Assembly: GCA_037893225.1 (NCBI GenBank) | Contig: JAZGUH010000199.1 | Location: forward strand, 1,240,001 to 1,304,000 | Length of the DNA: 64,000 nt | Direction of reading: 5' to 3' | Source: Hippasteria phrygiana | Taxonomy: Eukaryota > Echinodermata > Asteroidea > Valvatida > Goniasteridae | In this document: one piece after another, positions 32,281 through 42,202 of the stretch | How the letters are laid out: each line of letters begins with the position of its first letter | How positions within the stretch are numbered: position 1 is the first letter of the stretch | Notes under the pieces: model-generated | Told to the model about the DNA's origin: nothing | The model's database searches: none | Seen by the model: the letters and a program-made list of their open reading frames with translations, nothing else | Translations under genes and position numbers: made by a program

Positions 32281-32677
32281 CGATTCTGTCTGGCTGTTAT
32301 TAGCCGGGTGCTGGTATGCCAATACGGGCTTGTGCATCCAAGCGCAACACACACAATAGGCATACAATTTCATAGCACTGTTTACCTCATGATTTTCTGC
32401 TTACGGAACCCATTTCATAGAGACTGTAAGCGGTAAGCACAGCGAAGAGCCCACTAACTTCGGAAGCAGGATTTGCTTAAATTAGTTTGACGCAACAATA
32501 TAAATCTCCATGCACGCGCAAGCGTTAGCACGACTTTGCCATGAAATACGCAAATAAGCAAATTGTCCCGCTATAGTTAGCACAACTTTTCTGCTTACCG
32601 TTTAAGCAGCGCCATGAAATTGGGCCAAGGTGGTCTTTTTCAAGCCGAGACTATGGCCGTCATCCATATTCAGTGGG
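32281..32677. mobile_element. TTAA MITE of the TGTCTGGCTGTTATTA family, interrupted
   Basis: Begins at the same TTAA that ends the previous element (32277-32280); right flank is ATAA. CTGTCTGGCTGTTATTAG and GGTGCTGGTATGCCAATACG match the unit of the 48.9-50.4 kb array. A CAATTTCATAG element (32364-32626) is inserted; after it the family resumes with AAGGTGGTCTTTTTCAAGCC. Confidence 0.65.
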
Positions 32678-33321
32678 ATAACATGCAAATTCTTGTGGGT
32701 ATTCTCCTGCAGATGGCCAACATTAGAATAAAAGACACTGAAGTCAAAGACTACAATGTACATGTACCTTAATTAATTGCTTTGAAATTGAAGAGGGTTT
32801 AAACATTTTGAATGTCCCATAATATATACAATGTACATGTACAACATAGGCACATGTACATGTACAATGTACATGTTTGCTCTCTGTCGCCATAAACTGC
32901 CTGGTGTTTTTGTGCAGATGAAACGCTCCAACACACCCCATTATCAATGTGGATGATCCGTGCTCGATCTTAGAAACCGAATGCCGTCACGAAATATCCC
33001 CCGACAAACAGGAAATCAGTCATAGGCACCCAAGCATGTAATAGGCCACAAGTGTACGATTTCATTTTTCTTGTTTCGGCAAACCAAACAATTAATAATT
33101 GGTAATGGGGCTTCCCAGGCCAGTTGATAAATGTTTCAATTAAAGAAAAAAGAAAGGGGTTGTGTGAAAATGGACTGATCCAGCCAAACCATGCCCCTTT
33201 GTTGTATTGACCAACCATGGCCGCGACTGCACGTTAAGAAGTCCGACATGTGTGACGTGCGCAGTTGCAGCATGTACAATGTACATTGTGGGTATATCCG
33301 TGTGGGCAGTGGGAGGGGCTT
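32678..33321. other. Unassigned intron sequence
   Basis: Four TACATGTAC clusters occur at 32755-32875. No gene. Confidence 0.5.
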
Positions 33322-33500
33322 AAAGGTAATATACATTTGTATACAACATTTGCAAACATAAAAAAACCAAAATTATTATGACAGTTAGCAAATAATAGTC
33401 TCAAGCATCCTGTGAAATCATGGCACCTTTTCAAGAAAAGTGGGATTTTGTATCAATTTCCAATGATGGTTGGCCGACTATTGTTTTCAAACCAAACTTA
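33322..33500. mobile_element. Repeat K, truncated copy
   Basis: Begins TTAAAGGTAATATACATTTG, contains TCTCAAGCATCCTGTGAAAT and TTCCAATGATGGTTGGCCGA, as in the fuller copies at 40871 and 52762. Confidence 0.65.
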
Positions 33501-33524
33501 CGTGTATTCACATTTCCAGCATAA

Positions 33525-33626
33525 ACATGACACTGCTAAGCGCCGTATAATGGCATCAGAGTCGTGATATAGATTCTTTTGAATATTCGAACCGGCAAAA
33601 AGGTATTTGAATATTCGGGACAGCCC
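33525..33626. mobile_element. hAT-like MITE tail (TAGGGCTGT family)
   Basis: Only the last 100 bases of the family are present: GACACTGCTAAGCGCCGTA, GAATATTCGAACCGGCAAAA and ATTCGGGACAGCCC. Followed by short GATTCTGAAGGTTCC repeats (33690-33735). Confidence 0.65.
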
Positions 33627-33990
33627 CAGACTCCCTGAAGTAGCTGATTCCTGCTTTCCTTGCAGTAGATTCCAGGCACCTCTCTGATTCTGAAACTTCT
33701 GAAGGTTCCTGATTCTGAAGGTTCCCGATTCCCTGAAAAAAGGCACACATTAAAGGCAAACATTGCCATTAAAAAATCCCCCAGATTTCATCTCTTATGG
33801 TTGACTACGTAACATATTTCCAAGGTCTGAGTGTAAAAATTCGTCCATAATGTGTAATATTACAGAGAAATTAGAAAGAAAGAAAAGCATTGACATCTGA
33901 CATTCAGACTGGTGCTGGAACATGTACACGTATGAACACGCGCGAACATGTACATGTACATGTACACACAGTCATACTTTCCTATACTGG

Positions 33991-34340
33991 TGAGGACAAT
34001 GCTTTGTGTTTCCTATTCTTCCTTTAAAACCCTCCTATGCAAACATGCATCCTGAGCCATGTTGTTGTATGGGTCAAAATCAGTCAAGGTGATTGTTTGT
34101 GACCCTTCTGCCACATGTACAAACCACATGTAATCTGATCATGTCTGTGTACAAAGTATAGGCAGGGGAGGTGGAAGGAAATTTTGACTGATTTTGACCT
34201 TATAAATAGCACAAGGGTTAATTAATATAACCCAACCCCATAGACTAATTCTTTATGTTCGAGGACCGGATCTTAACAAAAGACCGACTCTCGAGGACAA
34301 GAAAGAGTCTTTTGTATTTTCTTTCTCCTCTTGTCCTCGA
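33991..34340. mobile_element. GAGGACAA MITE with a nested TTAA insert
   Basis: The family sequence runs GAGGACAATGCTTTGTGTTT to CCTTTAA, is interrupted (about 34028-34221), and resumes TATAACCCAACCCCATAGAC to TTGTCCTCGAACG. The insert has TTAA on both sides and a hairpin of GTCAAAATCAGTCAA (34076) with TTGACTGATTTTGAC (34184). Confidence 0.65.
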
Positions 34341-35004
34341 ACGTAGTACAACACAAGAGCATACTTTTATGTACAGTAAATCTGTACTTGTACATTTATT
34401 ATAATGTTGTCTAAAGTGCAATGTTCAACAGCAAGTAACAACCTATAATAACAACAGTGAATAGAGCTTGGGTTTCCTGAGTGGTTTTACAAGTCCCATG
34501 GAGACTTGAGGGTCCCTGCAGAATTAGTTTTTCCTTTTTATTGAAATCACCCAATGCAAGGCTAAAAGCCGCTCTACATGTACATGTACAAAAGTGTTGT
34601 TTATAATTTTTTTGGAATTTCCATTTTTGAGCATGCACAATTGTAATTGCGCAATGTGTAACTTGTGAAGGCATTCTTTTACACGGACTATACAATTCCT
34701 GAAAATGTACATACGCATGTTGTATTTGAAAGAGATCTCTTGCAAATTCTTGTTCCTGCTGTCTGCTTTTGATGAGGAAGTCATTCAAAGTGCACCCTTG
34801 GCACCATTTGCGGAACTAAAAATCCAACAAACTTAAGTGGAAAGTAACGTTTCCTGAAAAGGTACAGTGTACATGTACATGTACATGTACCCTCTAGAAA
34901 TAAATGCTGCGTGGTATTGGTGGTAAATTGCACTGTATGTAAATATTGTTTACCTCATACATATCACTTGTACAATAAAGAGATGGTACTAAAAATGTGT
35001 GTTG
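34341..35004. other. Unassigned intron sequence
   Basis: TACATGTACATGTACATGTA at about 34869. Nothing coding. Confidence 0.5.
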
Positions 35005-35205
35005 TGAAGTGGCCTCTTGGTCTAGTGTACTGGACTCAAGATCCTGGCGATACTACAGATTGTGGGTTCGAGTCCAGCAGGGGGTCGTGGTGCTTGTGTC
35101 CTTGAGCAAGACACTTTGTCACAAGTTGCTTCTCTCCACCCAGGAGTAAATAGGTACCTGTGGGGGCGCCCCCCACCAGAATGGATTAGGAACAGAAAAT
35201 CTGTA
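35005..35205 (+). mobile_element. tRNA-derived SINE
   Basis: An RNA polymerase III A box (TGGTCTAGTGTACTGG, 35018) and B box (GGTTCGAGTCC, 35065-35075) are about 45 bp apart, as in tRNA genes. They are followed by TGTCCTTGAGCAAGACACTT, a core seen in many marine-animal tRNA SINEs. The head does not fold into a clean tRNA. The 3' border is uncertain; the sequence ends in CACCCAGGAGTAAATAGGTA plus a G/C-rich stretch. Confidence 0.8.
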
Positions 35206-35454
35206 CAAAACAAGCATTTATCCCCGTTTAGAATTGTACAATTGGCGCAACCTTTAAGTTCCCGGCTTAATTTTGTCGGGACATTTTCGTGCAGAATACG
35301 GGTAGAAAGTGTGTGTTTAGTGTGTTGGATGTTCATACATTGTACATATAGATGGACATGTATGTTAATCTCTGACTCATTTTTCACAGAATTTACTAAC
35401 ACAAATCTTGAACCAACAGGTTGTGCCACATGTTTAAGACAGTTGTTCTCAAGA

Positions 35455-35842
35455 GTCCGTTTCACACGAGCGCTGGAAACACACATCTGCGATGATTGCC
35501 GACGGGTGTCTCATTACGCAGCAACTGACCCATCAGAACTGAAGAAATTTGTGTTTACAAAAAAGCTAAACAAACTGCGCATGCGTAAGAGCGATTTCAC
35601 TGCACAGTATCCTTGCGAAAATCGCATCGATACATTCACATGACCAATCTTGGTGATCGTCGCACGGATGTTGCATCGATGCAAAATTTTGGAGGAGGTC
35701 TCGATCCCTGTCACGAACCGCACGGGACCCATGTGATTTTGGACAGAGATACACTTTCACATGGCACGGAATCCGTGCGTTTGTGACATCAATGCGATTT
35801 CATCATACGGGACCCGTGTTTCCAACGGTCTTGTAAAACGGG
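35455..35842. mobile_element. Inverted-repeat element with CCGTTTCACACGAGCG ends
   Basis: CCGTTTCACACGAGCGCTGG plus AAACAC on the left pairs with GTGTTTCCAACG and TTGTAAAACGG on the right, with some mismatches. Total 388 bp. Interior contains GCGCATGCGT (about 35578) and CATCGATG motifs. Confidence 0.6.
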
Positions 35843-35972
35843 CTAAGGAGGGTCGGTTATTTCCAAGATTTGTCTGTGTTGGTGGTGGGGGTATAAAACT
35901 AAAATCTTTCCGTGAAATTTGGCATAATGACTTAGATGTACATCTTCCTTTTTTCCCATTTCATTTCTGCAG

Positions 35973-36089
35973 TTTCTTTGCTTGAAAAACATCCGCACAT
36001 TCCTGCAGGCCTGTTCCAATGTCTTCGGACTCCGAAGCCAAGATCTTTTCGACCCCAGCGGACTTTTTGATGTCACCGACTTTGGCCAG
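35973..36089 (+). CDS. Vav: Vav exon 2: CH domain, second half
   Basis: Acceptor TTTCTGCAG ends at 35972 and donor GTATGTAC starts at 36090; 117 bases, 39 codons, phase 0 to 0. The residues [20 protein letters not shown] then [19 protein letters not shown] are very close to Vav [11 protein letters not shown]...FGL...LF...LFDV.DFGK. This is the most strongly conserved part of the Vav CH domain. It directly continues the PQMSQ end of exon 1. Confidence 0.97.
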
Positions 36090-36215
36090 GTATGTACTCA
36101 ATGGAGCCTACAAGACTTACAACTTCATGATCACTTTTGATATGAACGTCTTGGTACATAGACTATTAAACGCTGACTAGTCTGCATGTATGTACATGTA
36201 CATGTAGCAACAGAC
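36090..36215. other. Intron 2 start
   Basis: Short unassigned sequence before the hAT-like MITE, with TACATGTACATGTA at 36191-36206. Confidence 0.5.
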
Positions 36216-37117
36216 TAGGGCTGTTCATTTTCGAATAATTTAGTATTCGATTATTCGAGACTGGGCTTGACCAAATATTCGATACTCGTCGATAAAGTCT
36301 TTCAGGCGTCTGCTGCAACTGCATGCCGCGCTGGTAAAAAGTTGCACGCAAAGCACGTCGGTGTTTTATATGCGGCGATCAATATTATAGACCTCCCGAT
36401 GGACATTTTTTGCATTGTATCAAGATCATTACGAATACATATAACATTCCGATAAGAAGAAACCAAACTCCAGTGTGAGTTTTTGCAATAATTATTTCAG
36501 AAGTGTCAAGGGTTTTGCGGTCGGGAACAATAAACCTCTGTACACAAAAAATGCGCCATTTGACAGCGCCGTAACTTCTATTACAATAGCATCAGAGTCG
36601 TATTTGTACGTGCATATATTTTGCTTCGAATATTCGAACCGGCAAAAACCTATTAGAATATTCGGTTGATGATCGAATATTCGGTTGATGATCGAATATT
36701 CGGTTGATGATCGAATATTCGGTTGATGATCGAATATTCGGTTGATGATCGAATGTTCGGTTGATGATCGAATGTTCGGTTGATGATCGAATGTTCGGTT
36801 GATGATCGAATGTTCGGTTGATGATCGAATGTTCGGTTGATGATCGAATGTTCGGTTGATGATCGAATGTTCGGTTGATGATCGAATGTTCGGTTGATGA
36901 TCGAATGTTCGGTTGATGATCGAATGTTCGGTTGATGATCGAATGTTCGGTTGATGATCGAATGTTCGGTTGATGATCGAATGTTCGGTTGATGATCGAA
37001 TGTTCGGTTGATGATCGAATGTTCGGTTGATGATCGAATGTTCGGTTGATGATCGAATGTTCGGTTTATGATCGAGTATTCGAATATCGAATATTCACAA
37101 TATTCGGGACAGCCCTA
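36216..37117. mobile_element. hAT-like MITE (TAGGGCTGT family), full length
   Basis: Starts TAGGGCTGTTCATTTTCGAA and ends TATTCGGGACAGCCCTA. It is flanked by CAACAGAC (36208-36215) and CAACGGAC (37118-37125), an 8-bp target duplication with one change. Family blocks TGCAACTGCATGCCG, AAAAAGTTGCACGCAAAGC and GCGATCAATATTATAGACC are present. The 3' part is swollen by a 19-bp tandem array, which explains the 902-bp length against about 545 for the copy at 56360. Confidence 0.85.
36656..37073. repeat. 19-bp tandem array, 22 units, inside the MITE
   Basis: The unit GAATATTCGGTTGATGATC occurs five times, then GAATGTTCGGTTGATGATC seventeen times, the last with one further change (GGTTTATG). All 22 are the same length. 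The single-unit sequence is part of the normal MITE (compare GAATATTCGGTTGACGATC at 56841), so the array grew from one family unit. Confidence 0.95.
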
Positions 37118-37125
37118 CAACGGAC

Positions 37126-38867
37126 TCTTTTAGTCTGTCTTTAATAGCCAGTAGCAATGTGAATGATTGATCAGAAGTTGAAGTCAAATTTGTCATTATT
37201 TCAGTCATCGGTTTGTAATAATTTGTAAACTGAAATGCCTCTTCCTTCATGAGACCAAATCAGGCCTTGTACTAACTTTTTTTCCTGGCTAGCCTACTGG
37301 GTTTACATGTACAAAATGGAGCTAACTGCAGATTTTACTAGCCCGGTTAGAGTTTTACTAGCCTCTATACATTTTTGAGTTTTTAATTATATCAGATCGC
37401 CAACTGTGTGTGACAGGCGTGTTTGACGCATTTTGTTAGAGTTCTTTATCAGCCGAAACTCTTCTGATGTTGACTTCCTAATGTTGCATTTCTTAACAAA
37501 ACGATCACCCTTTCTTTAAAAGTTCGTATTAGAACTAGCTTTTTCAAAGCCTGTTTTCTCTGTTGTGCAAGTTCCCCAGTATGTTTATGTTTGTTTCTGG
37601 CTCAGAGCCAACTGACTAAATTTTATTGTGTGGTTACAATTTGTAACTCCCAGAACGGAACAGAAAGGGCTTTGGAAGCTCTTATCATGTACCAAATGAA
37701 AGCTTACATTGAGGGCTTTTCAAACATACATAAACCCCATTTTTCATATTTTGCGACATACAATGTAATATACCTTTTTCCAGAGCGGGTCACATATTTG
37801 ATGCCGCACACATAGAGTGGCCTGAAGGTTGTATTCTCGCCAAATCTCTATGGATTTTGGGACCTGTCAACTTATATGCTGTATTGGTTTCCCCTGTAAG
37901 ATTTTTCTTTTTAAAAGCCAGCGTTCCGATTTGGTTGTTGCTTCCCTCATGTTGCTCGATCCCTTGACCTCCTCTTCAAAAATGGCAGAGACAGACGGAA
38001 TATGAGGCAGTTTCCTCTTGCCATTAAAACCTGTCCTCAACTTCCGCAAATCTGGCAATTTCGTACAACACTTGCAGGCAGGAATTAATGTACGTGTATA
38101 CAAAATCGGAGGAGATTAAATGGTCCTGTAAAACATTTGAGGAAACATTTCGGAGTTCATTGGTTTTTGAGAAAAAGAATGAAATGTACATTGAAAGCAT
38201 TTGGCTTTGTAGAGGAGGTAAGTTGGTTTCATCGACGGTGGAAGTTACTAAGGATGGTTTAATTTGATTGATAAACGTTTAGCAAAACTTTCCCATAGCG
38301 TTTGAAAGTTTAGATGTGTTTTCAACACTTCAAAAAGGCTGCCGCCCGTCCCAGTATTTTGTGGGGTAACTGCGGTTACGCGACAGACTCGAAATTGTTT
38401 GAAAACTTTGTATTTAAATCAGAATAGGAGAGGCGCCATCCTCGCTGCGAGCGTTGATCTTGGCCCAGTAGAGTATTGAAAACATCAAACACAAACAATG
38501 TATACACTGTATCATTGACACAATAGATAGTTGCCGGTCATTGAGAGATGTATCAATTCAACTTCTTGGAAAGGCGTTTTTAATGCTTTGTAAATTAAAT
38601 AGATTTACAAACATCGTAGATTCTTTGTAAATAAAACTGGAAGGTAGATTGCGTAAATACAGGGTCCCATTTTTGAAATGAGAGTTTTGTTTAAACGTTA
38701 GGGAAAATTTCCAAACGGATTTGAAATTGTTTTTTTGTTCAAACGTTTAAACGTGTAAACGTCCCATCCTTAGAAGTTACCCCACCTGAGTCTATTGGTC
38801 AGAAAACTGGGATTTATAATTTCTCTAAAATCTCTTAAAGAATTACCCTCTAGTTCTATTTAGATCT
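37126..38867. other. Intron 2, mostly unassigned; partial repeat H
   Basis: About 37515-37797 is a partial copy of repeat H: AGAACTAGCTTTTTCAAAGC, CTGTTTTCTCTGTTGTGCAA, ATGTACCAAATGAAAGCTTA, and the end TTTCCAGAGCGGGTCACATA. Fuller copies are at 55331-55773 and 59082-59521. The remainder is not recognised. Confidence 0.5.
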
Positions 38868-39010
38868 GGGCCCAGGAAAACTATAAAGGGTGGTACGGTG
38901 GCAATTCAAAATGACGCCAACTCTACCACCTCTGATCGTAACCCTTGACAACCTCTGATCGTAACCCTTGACCAGCTCTGATCGTAACCCTTTACCAGCT
39001 CTGATCATAA
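38868..39010. repeat. Short repeat and 23-bp tandem CTCTGATCGTAACCCTT
   Basis: CTCTGATCGTAACCCTTGAC and variants repeat four times with a period of about 22-23 bp (38930-39015). The sequence before it (GGGCCCAGGAAAACTATAAA, GGGTGGTACGG) matches 10600-10640 and 31775-31800. Confidence 0.65.
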
Positions 39011-39612
39011 CCCGTTACCACCTCAGATTTCTAAAATTATAAAAAGCGGAAGTCTATACAAAAATCTGTAAAAGTAACATAGTGTATTATGTACATGAAC
39101 TCTGTGTATGTATTACTGAGTGTAAGAATTGTCCAACATTTCCTCGGTAGGAAACTAGTATAAAGATAGTGACATATCTTTGCCAAGATTAAGTCTGAAT
39201 GTCACCCATGCCACCCGCTGTTCACGCCCTTTCATTACAAACCGAAGTCCACCCGGCTCACAGCCGGGCAGAACTTCTGCTGATTAAAATGTCAAACGAA
39301 TCCAAACAAATGTCATCCTGCGTTACATTCACCGTGCGGCATATGCTAATCGAGTCTCATCGAGTCCCGAATTCCGTAATTTATCTCGGAACTGGTGCAT
39401 CTTCCAGACCGGGTGTGTTTTTCCCCCCCAGTATCAATCCCAGCCGTAAAAGGAGCATCAATCACGGGCGTTAAATAGACTCTGCAATAAATATCCAATT
39501 CGACTTGTTTTTTTTCTTTAGATTTACCGTGTCTTGCAACAATGCAAGGATGATTTAGATGTTTGGTTTCTCCTGAAGTGAAAAAGGAGGCGGTGGGCTT
39601 TAAACTTTTAAA
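39011..39612. other. Intron 2, unassigned
   Basis: No gene or repeat recognised. Confidence 0.45.
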
Positions 39613-40410
39613 GCTAACCCTGCTAAATCCAACAAAATCCAACAGAATTGCAGTTTGCTGGATTTAGCAGTCAACATAAACTACATGGTGTGTTGGATAT
39701 TGTTGTATTCAGCAGAGTACATGTAGCGGCTAAATATACCTGTTGGATTTAGGAGGGTCGTAGTAGACTTCTAGAAACTGCAAAATGCCAAGGCTGGTGT
39801 GTACCATAATTTTCGGAATATAGGCCGCGCGGAGTATAAGCTGCAGCATGCAAAAATCTTCAAGGGGGGGGGGGGGGGGGGTGGTTATAAAAAAGAAAAT
39901 GACAACTTTAACCACTAATCTGAGCTTAACAGTCACCAATTGACCAGTGAAATAATAAACAACATGGATTACACAACGATAAAACAGACCCAAAAAAAAC
40001 AGACGCACCACACGATTTGTGAGGTGTGAACGGTACTTACGGTACATTTGCAAGTCTATTCGGTCCCTCTGGACTGGTTTCCTTTATTTCCAACACGTGA
40101 GTAGAGCGAACGTAAACGGCAACCAACGAAAACATGACTGCCTGGCCCGGAGCGCCGCCTGCACGTGTGGCTTGGGCTGAGGCGTGGCTTCAGTGACTGA
40201 TTTTATTCTTCAAATGTTGCCGTATAACTATAAGCCGCAGGGAAATTTTTCAGCGTGAGAATCAACGTATAAGCCGCGGCCTATATTCCGAAAATGACGG
40301 TAGATTGTGTAGGTGGTACTATGCAGAATCCAACAAAATTGCTGTCAGATTTTGTTGGAATTTTAGCTGTCTTTTCATTTCAGTTTTGTTGGAAATTGTT
40401 GGACTCGGGG
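39613..40410. mobile_element. ATCCAACAAAATCCAAC element, interrupted
   Basis: AAATCCAACAAAATCCAACA and TGCTGGATTTAGCAG on the left, ATCCAACAAAATTGCTGTCA and TTTTGTTGGAAATTGTTGGA on the right of a nested element. The internal sequence is made of direct and inverted ATCCAACA units. Confidence 0.5.
39802..40302. mobile_element. MITE with CGGAATATAGGCCGC ends, nested
   Basis: Left TACCATAATTTTCGGAATAT then AGGCCGCGCGG; right CCGCGGCCTATATTCCG then AAAATGACGGTA. The subterminal GTATAAGCTGCAG and CGTATAAGCCGCGG extend the repeat. Similar TACCGTA...TATAAGCCGC elements are common in many animal genomes. A G run (39867-39881) and C-rich piece lie inside. Confidence 0.8.
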
Positions 40411-40419
40411 CCATAAGTG

Positions 40420-40870
40420 AAAAAAAAAACGTTGAATTTTTTTTTTAACTTGCTTCTAGTTTTCCTACTTTTTGGTTGAAATTCCTATTTTTCCTACTTT
40501 TTTTTGTCCCACAACTCAAAAAAAAAAAGAAAAAAGAAATCTTATTGAATATTTTTTAAAACACTGTCATATGAAAATCACACAATGAAGGGCTTGGGTG
40601 CAGGAGTACTGCATTTTTACTTCCAAGAGTTTTTACTTGAGGATGGAGCGCAAGTGTTGAGTACAGAACATGCCAAATGAGGCTTGTGATGTTGTGGACA
40701 TGAGTGAGTGTCAACAAAAACTAATGAAAGCATTGAAAAGTCCAACTTTTGTCATGATTTTGTCTTCCAAAGTCCTACTTTTTTCTTTCTTTTTTGATTT
40801 TTTTTGTATCCTATTATTCTTCTACTTTTTCACCTGGGTGTGCAAGCCTAAAATGTTGAAATTTCTACTG
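40420..40870. repeat. Repeat L, copy 1
   Basis: AATCACACAATGAAGG, CTTGGGTGCAGGAGTACTGC, TTCCAAGAGT and TTTTGTCTTCCAAAGTCCTA follow in the order seen at 50717-51130 and 54517-54870. T-rich CCTACTTTTT motifs recur at both ends. Confidence 0.65.
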
Positions 40871-41064
40871 AAAGGTATTATACAACATTTGCAAACATCA
40901 CAAAATAGAACTTCTGAATTATTACGAAAAACCGTACTAGACTGTAAGTAAATAGCAGTCTCAAGCATCCTGTGAAATGATGGCACCTGGTGTGCCGTCC
41001 TTTCAAGGAAAAGTGGAAATTTAAAATGTATATCGTTTTCCAACGATTGTCGGCCGACAATCGT

Positions 41065-41157
41065 TGCAAATAGTCTTGTTCCCCGACCTGATAATTCCCC
41101 GACTCTATAAATTGCTCTGATTTTTTTTAAAAGTAGGGTCAGGGAACCAGACTATTA
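41065..41157. mobile_element. Small element with TAGTCTGGTTCCCTGACC ends
   Basis: Starts ATAGTCTTGTTCCCCGACCT and ends GGTCAGGGAACCAGACTAT. The same inverted ends, with ATAATTCCC and a CTCTATAAATTG core, occur at 53350-53442 in the other orientation within another K copy, so it is probably part of K. Confidence 0.6.
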
Positions 41158-41575
41158 GAACATAATTTTTGTTCTCTTGGTTTTCCTAGCCATCTATGCA
41201 CACAAAACTTTAAAGAGGAACTAAAATGGCAATTTTTTTTTTGACTTTTTGGACTTTTCCGACAGTTTAAATACTCTTTTAACTGATGGATATTAGTTTG
41301 CAGACGAGAGAAATTTTTTTATTAAAAAAAAGGGTTGTTATTCTGAACCATTTATCCTGTTTCGCGAAAGCTCATTATGTATGTTAAATGTATGTACGTG
41401 ACCCCGTGACGTACACGTGTAGAGTCGGTTGATGCTACAGCCAAACACTATGCATATACGTACGTGGAGTTTATGCTGCTGAAGAGTTTTTGTCGACCTA
41501 ACTCCTCCGTTTTCCCGTCTATTTTGTCCAATTTTGATATTATTTCAGTATGAGCATGGATCTGAGATAATCATT

Positions 41576-41905
41576 ATGCCTCGATCGTGTGTATTTGGGG
41601 GTTGCACGAGGAACAGCGACAAAAACCCTGACCCAACCTTACTGTGATTCCCAGTGCTGAATGGAGCTCAAAGGCGACAGTGGGTCCGCTTTGTAGACAA
41701 TACAATATCTGATTTTGGGCTGTCGAAATGGTCGAAAATATGTGCAGAACATTTCGCCAAAGACTGTATAGAATAGATGATAGTGCTAGTATGAAAACTC
41801 AGCTGGGTTTGAAGGCACAATTCCGTTTGAAGGATGGAGCCATTCCAACTCTAAAAGCACCGAGCATTCCAATCGTGTCCCAGACTCACGCGCACCAGCG
41901 CGACG
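41576..41905 (+). pseudogene. THAP-domain protein fragment, broken
   Basis: From ATG 41576: MPRSCVFGGCTRNSDKNPDP, then a stop (TGA 41645-41647), then FPVLNGAQRRQWVRFVDN and LSKWSKICAEHFAKDCIE in the same frame. After a frameshift near 41775 the sequence continues IDDSASMKTQLGLKAQFRL and KDGAIPTLK. The pattern C..GC, then FP, W, and C..HF followed by the AVPT-like end is a THAP zinc finger (C2CH). One stop and one shift make it non-functional. In this setting it is the N-terminus of the transposase. Confidence 0.85.
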
Positions 41906-42020
41906 ACGTTAACTGCGGTTGCCGTCTCGAGCAGCCAGAGAGCCCCGGTCGTCTCCCTGTCCACGCTCGCTTGACTCAACATGCATTGTACACGCACGGT
42001 ACCGCATGTATACCCTGCTG

Positions 42021-42202
42021 GATATGAGGCAGCTTTTTTCACTCCGTATATTTTGTAGGATCCTACACTTCCTACAGTCCTACACCATTGAAATGTGCAC
42101 AAAGTAAAAAGCAAAGACGGATACAGTGAACCAGTTTTGTGTAGGACTGTAGGAAGTTGTAGGTCCTGCAGATGATGCATGGTGAAAAAAGCTGCCCCAT
42201 AT
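42021..42202. repeat. Internal palindrome of the Kolobok-like element
   Basis: GATATGAGGCAGCTTTTTTC at the left pairs with GAAAAAAGCTGCCCCATATC at the right; inside, TAGGATCCTACACTTCCTAC and GTCCTACAC pair with GTGTAGGAC, TGTAGGAAGTTGTAGGTCCT. Possibly a separate small insertion within the element. Confidence 0.75.

Larger units (their letters stand above)
108..35972 (+). other. Vav intron 1, 35.9 kb, repeat-filled
   Basis: Phase 0 intron from donor GTAAAT (108) to acceptor TTTCTGCAG (ends 35972). It splits the CH domain after the PQMSQ motif. I find no further exon of this gene and no independent intact gene in it. Most of its length can be assigned to small inverted-repeat transposons, tandem repeats and retrotransposon fragments, listed separately. 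Long first introns often hold regulatory sequence, but none can be proven here. Confidence 0.9.

Noticed and set aside
35005..35090. tRNA gene
   Set aside because: A and B boxes are present but the arms do not form a proper cloverleaf and a SINE core follows.
34985..35643. 193-codon plus-strand frame over the SINE (35062-35643)
   Set aside because: It spans a SINE, unique sequence and an inverted-repeat element, so it cannot be one conserved gene.
36656..37073. CRISPR-like regular repeats
   Set aside because: The units abut without spacers; it is a minisatellite in an animal genome. The same holds for 3226-3401 and 48851-50481.
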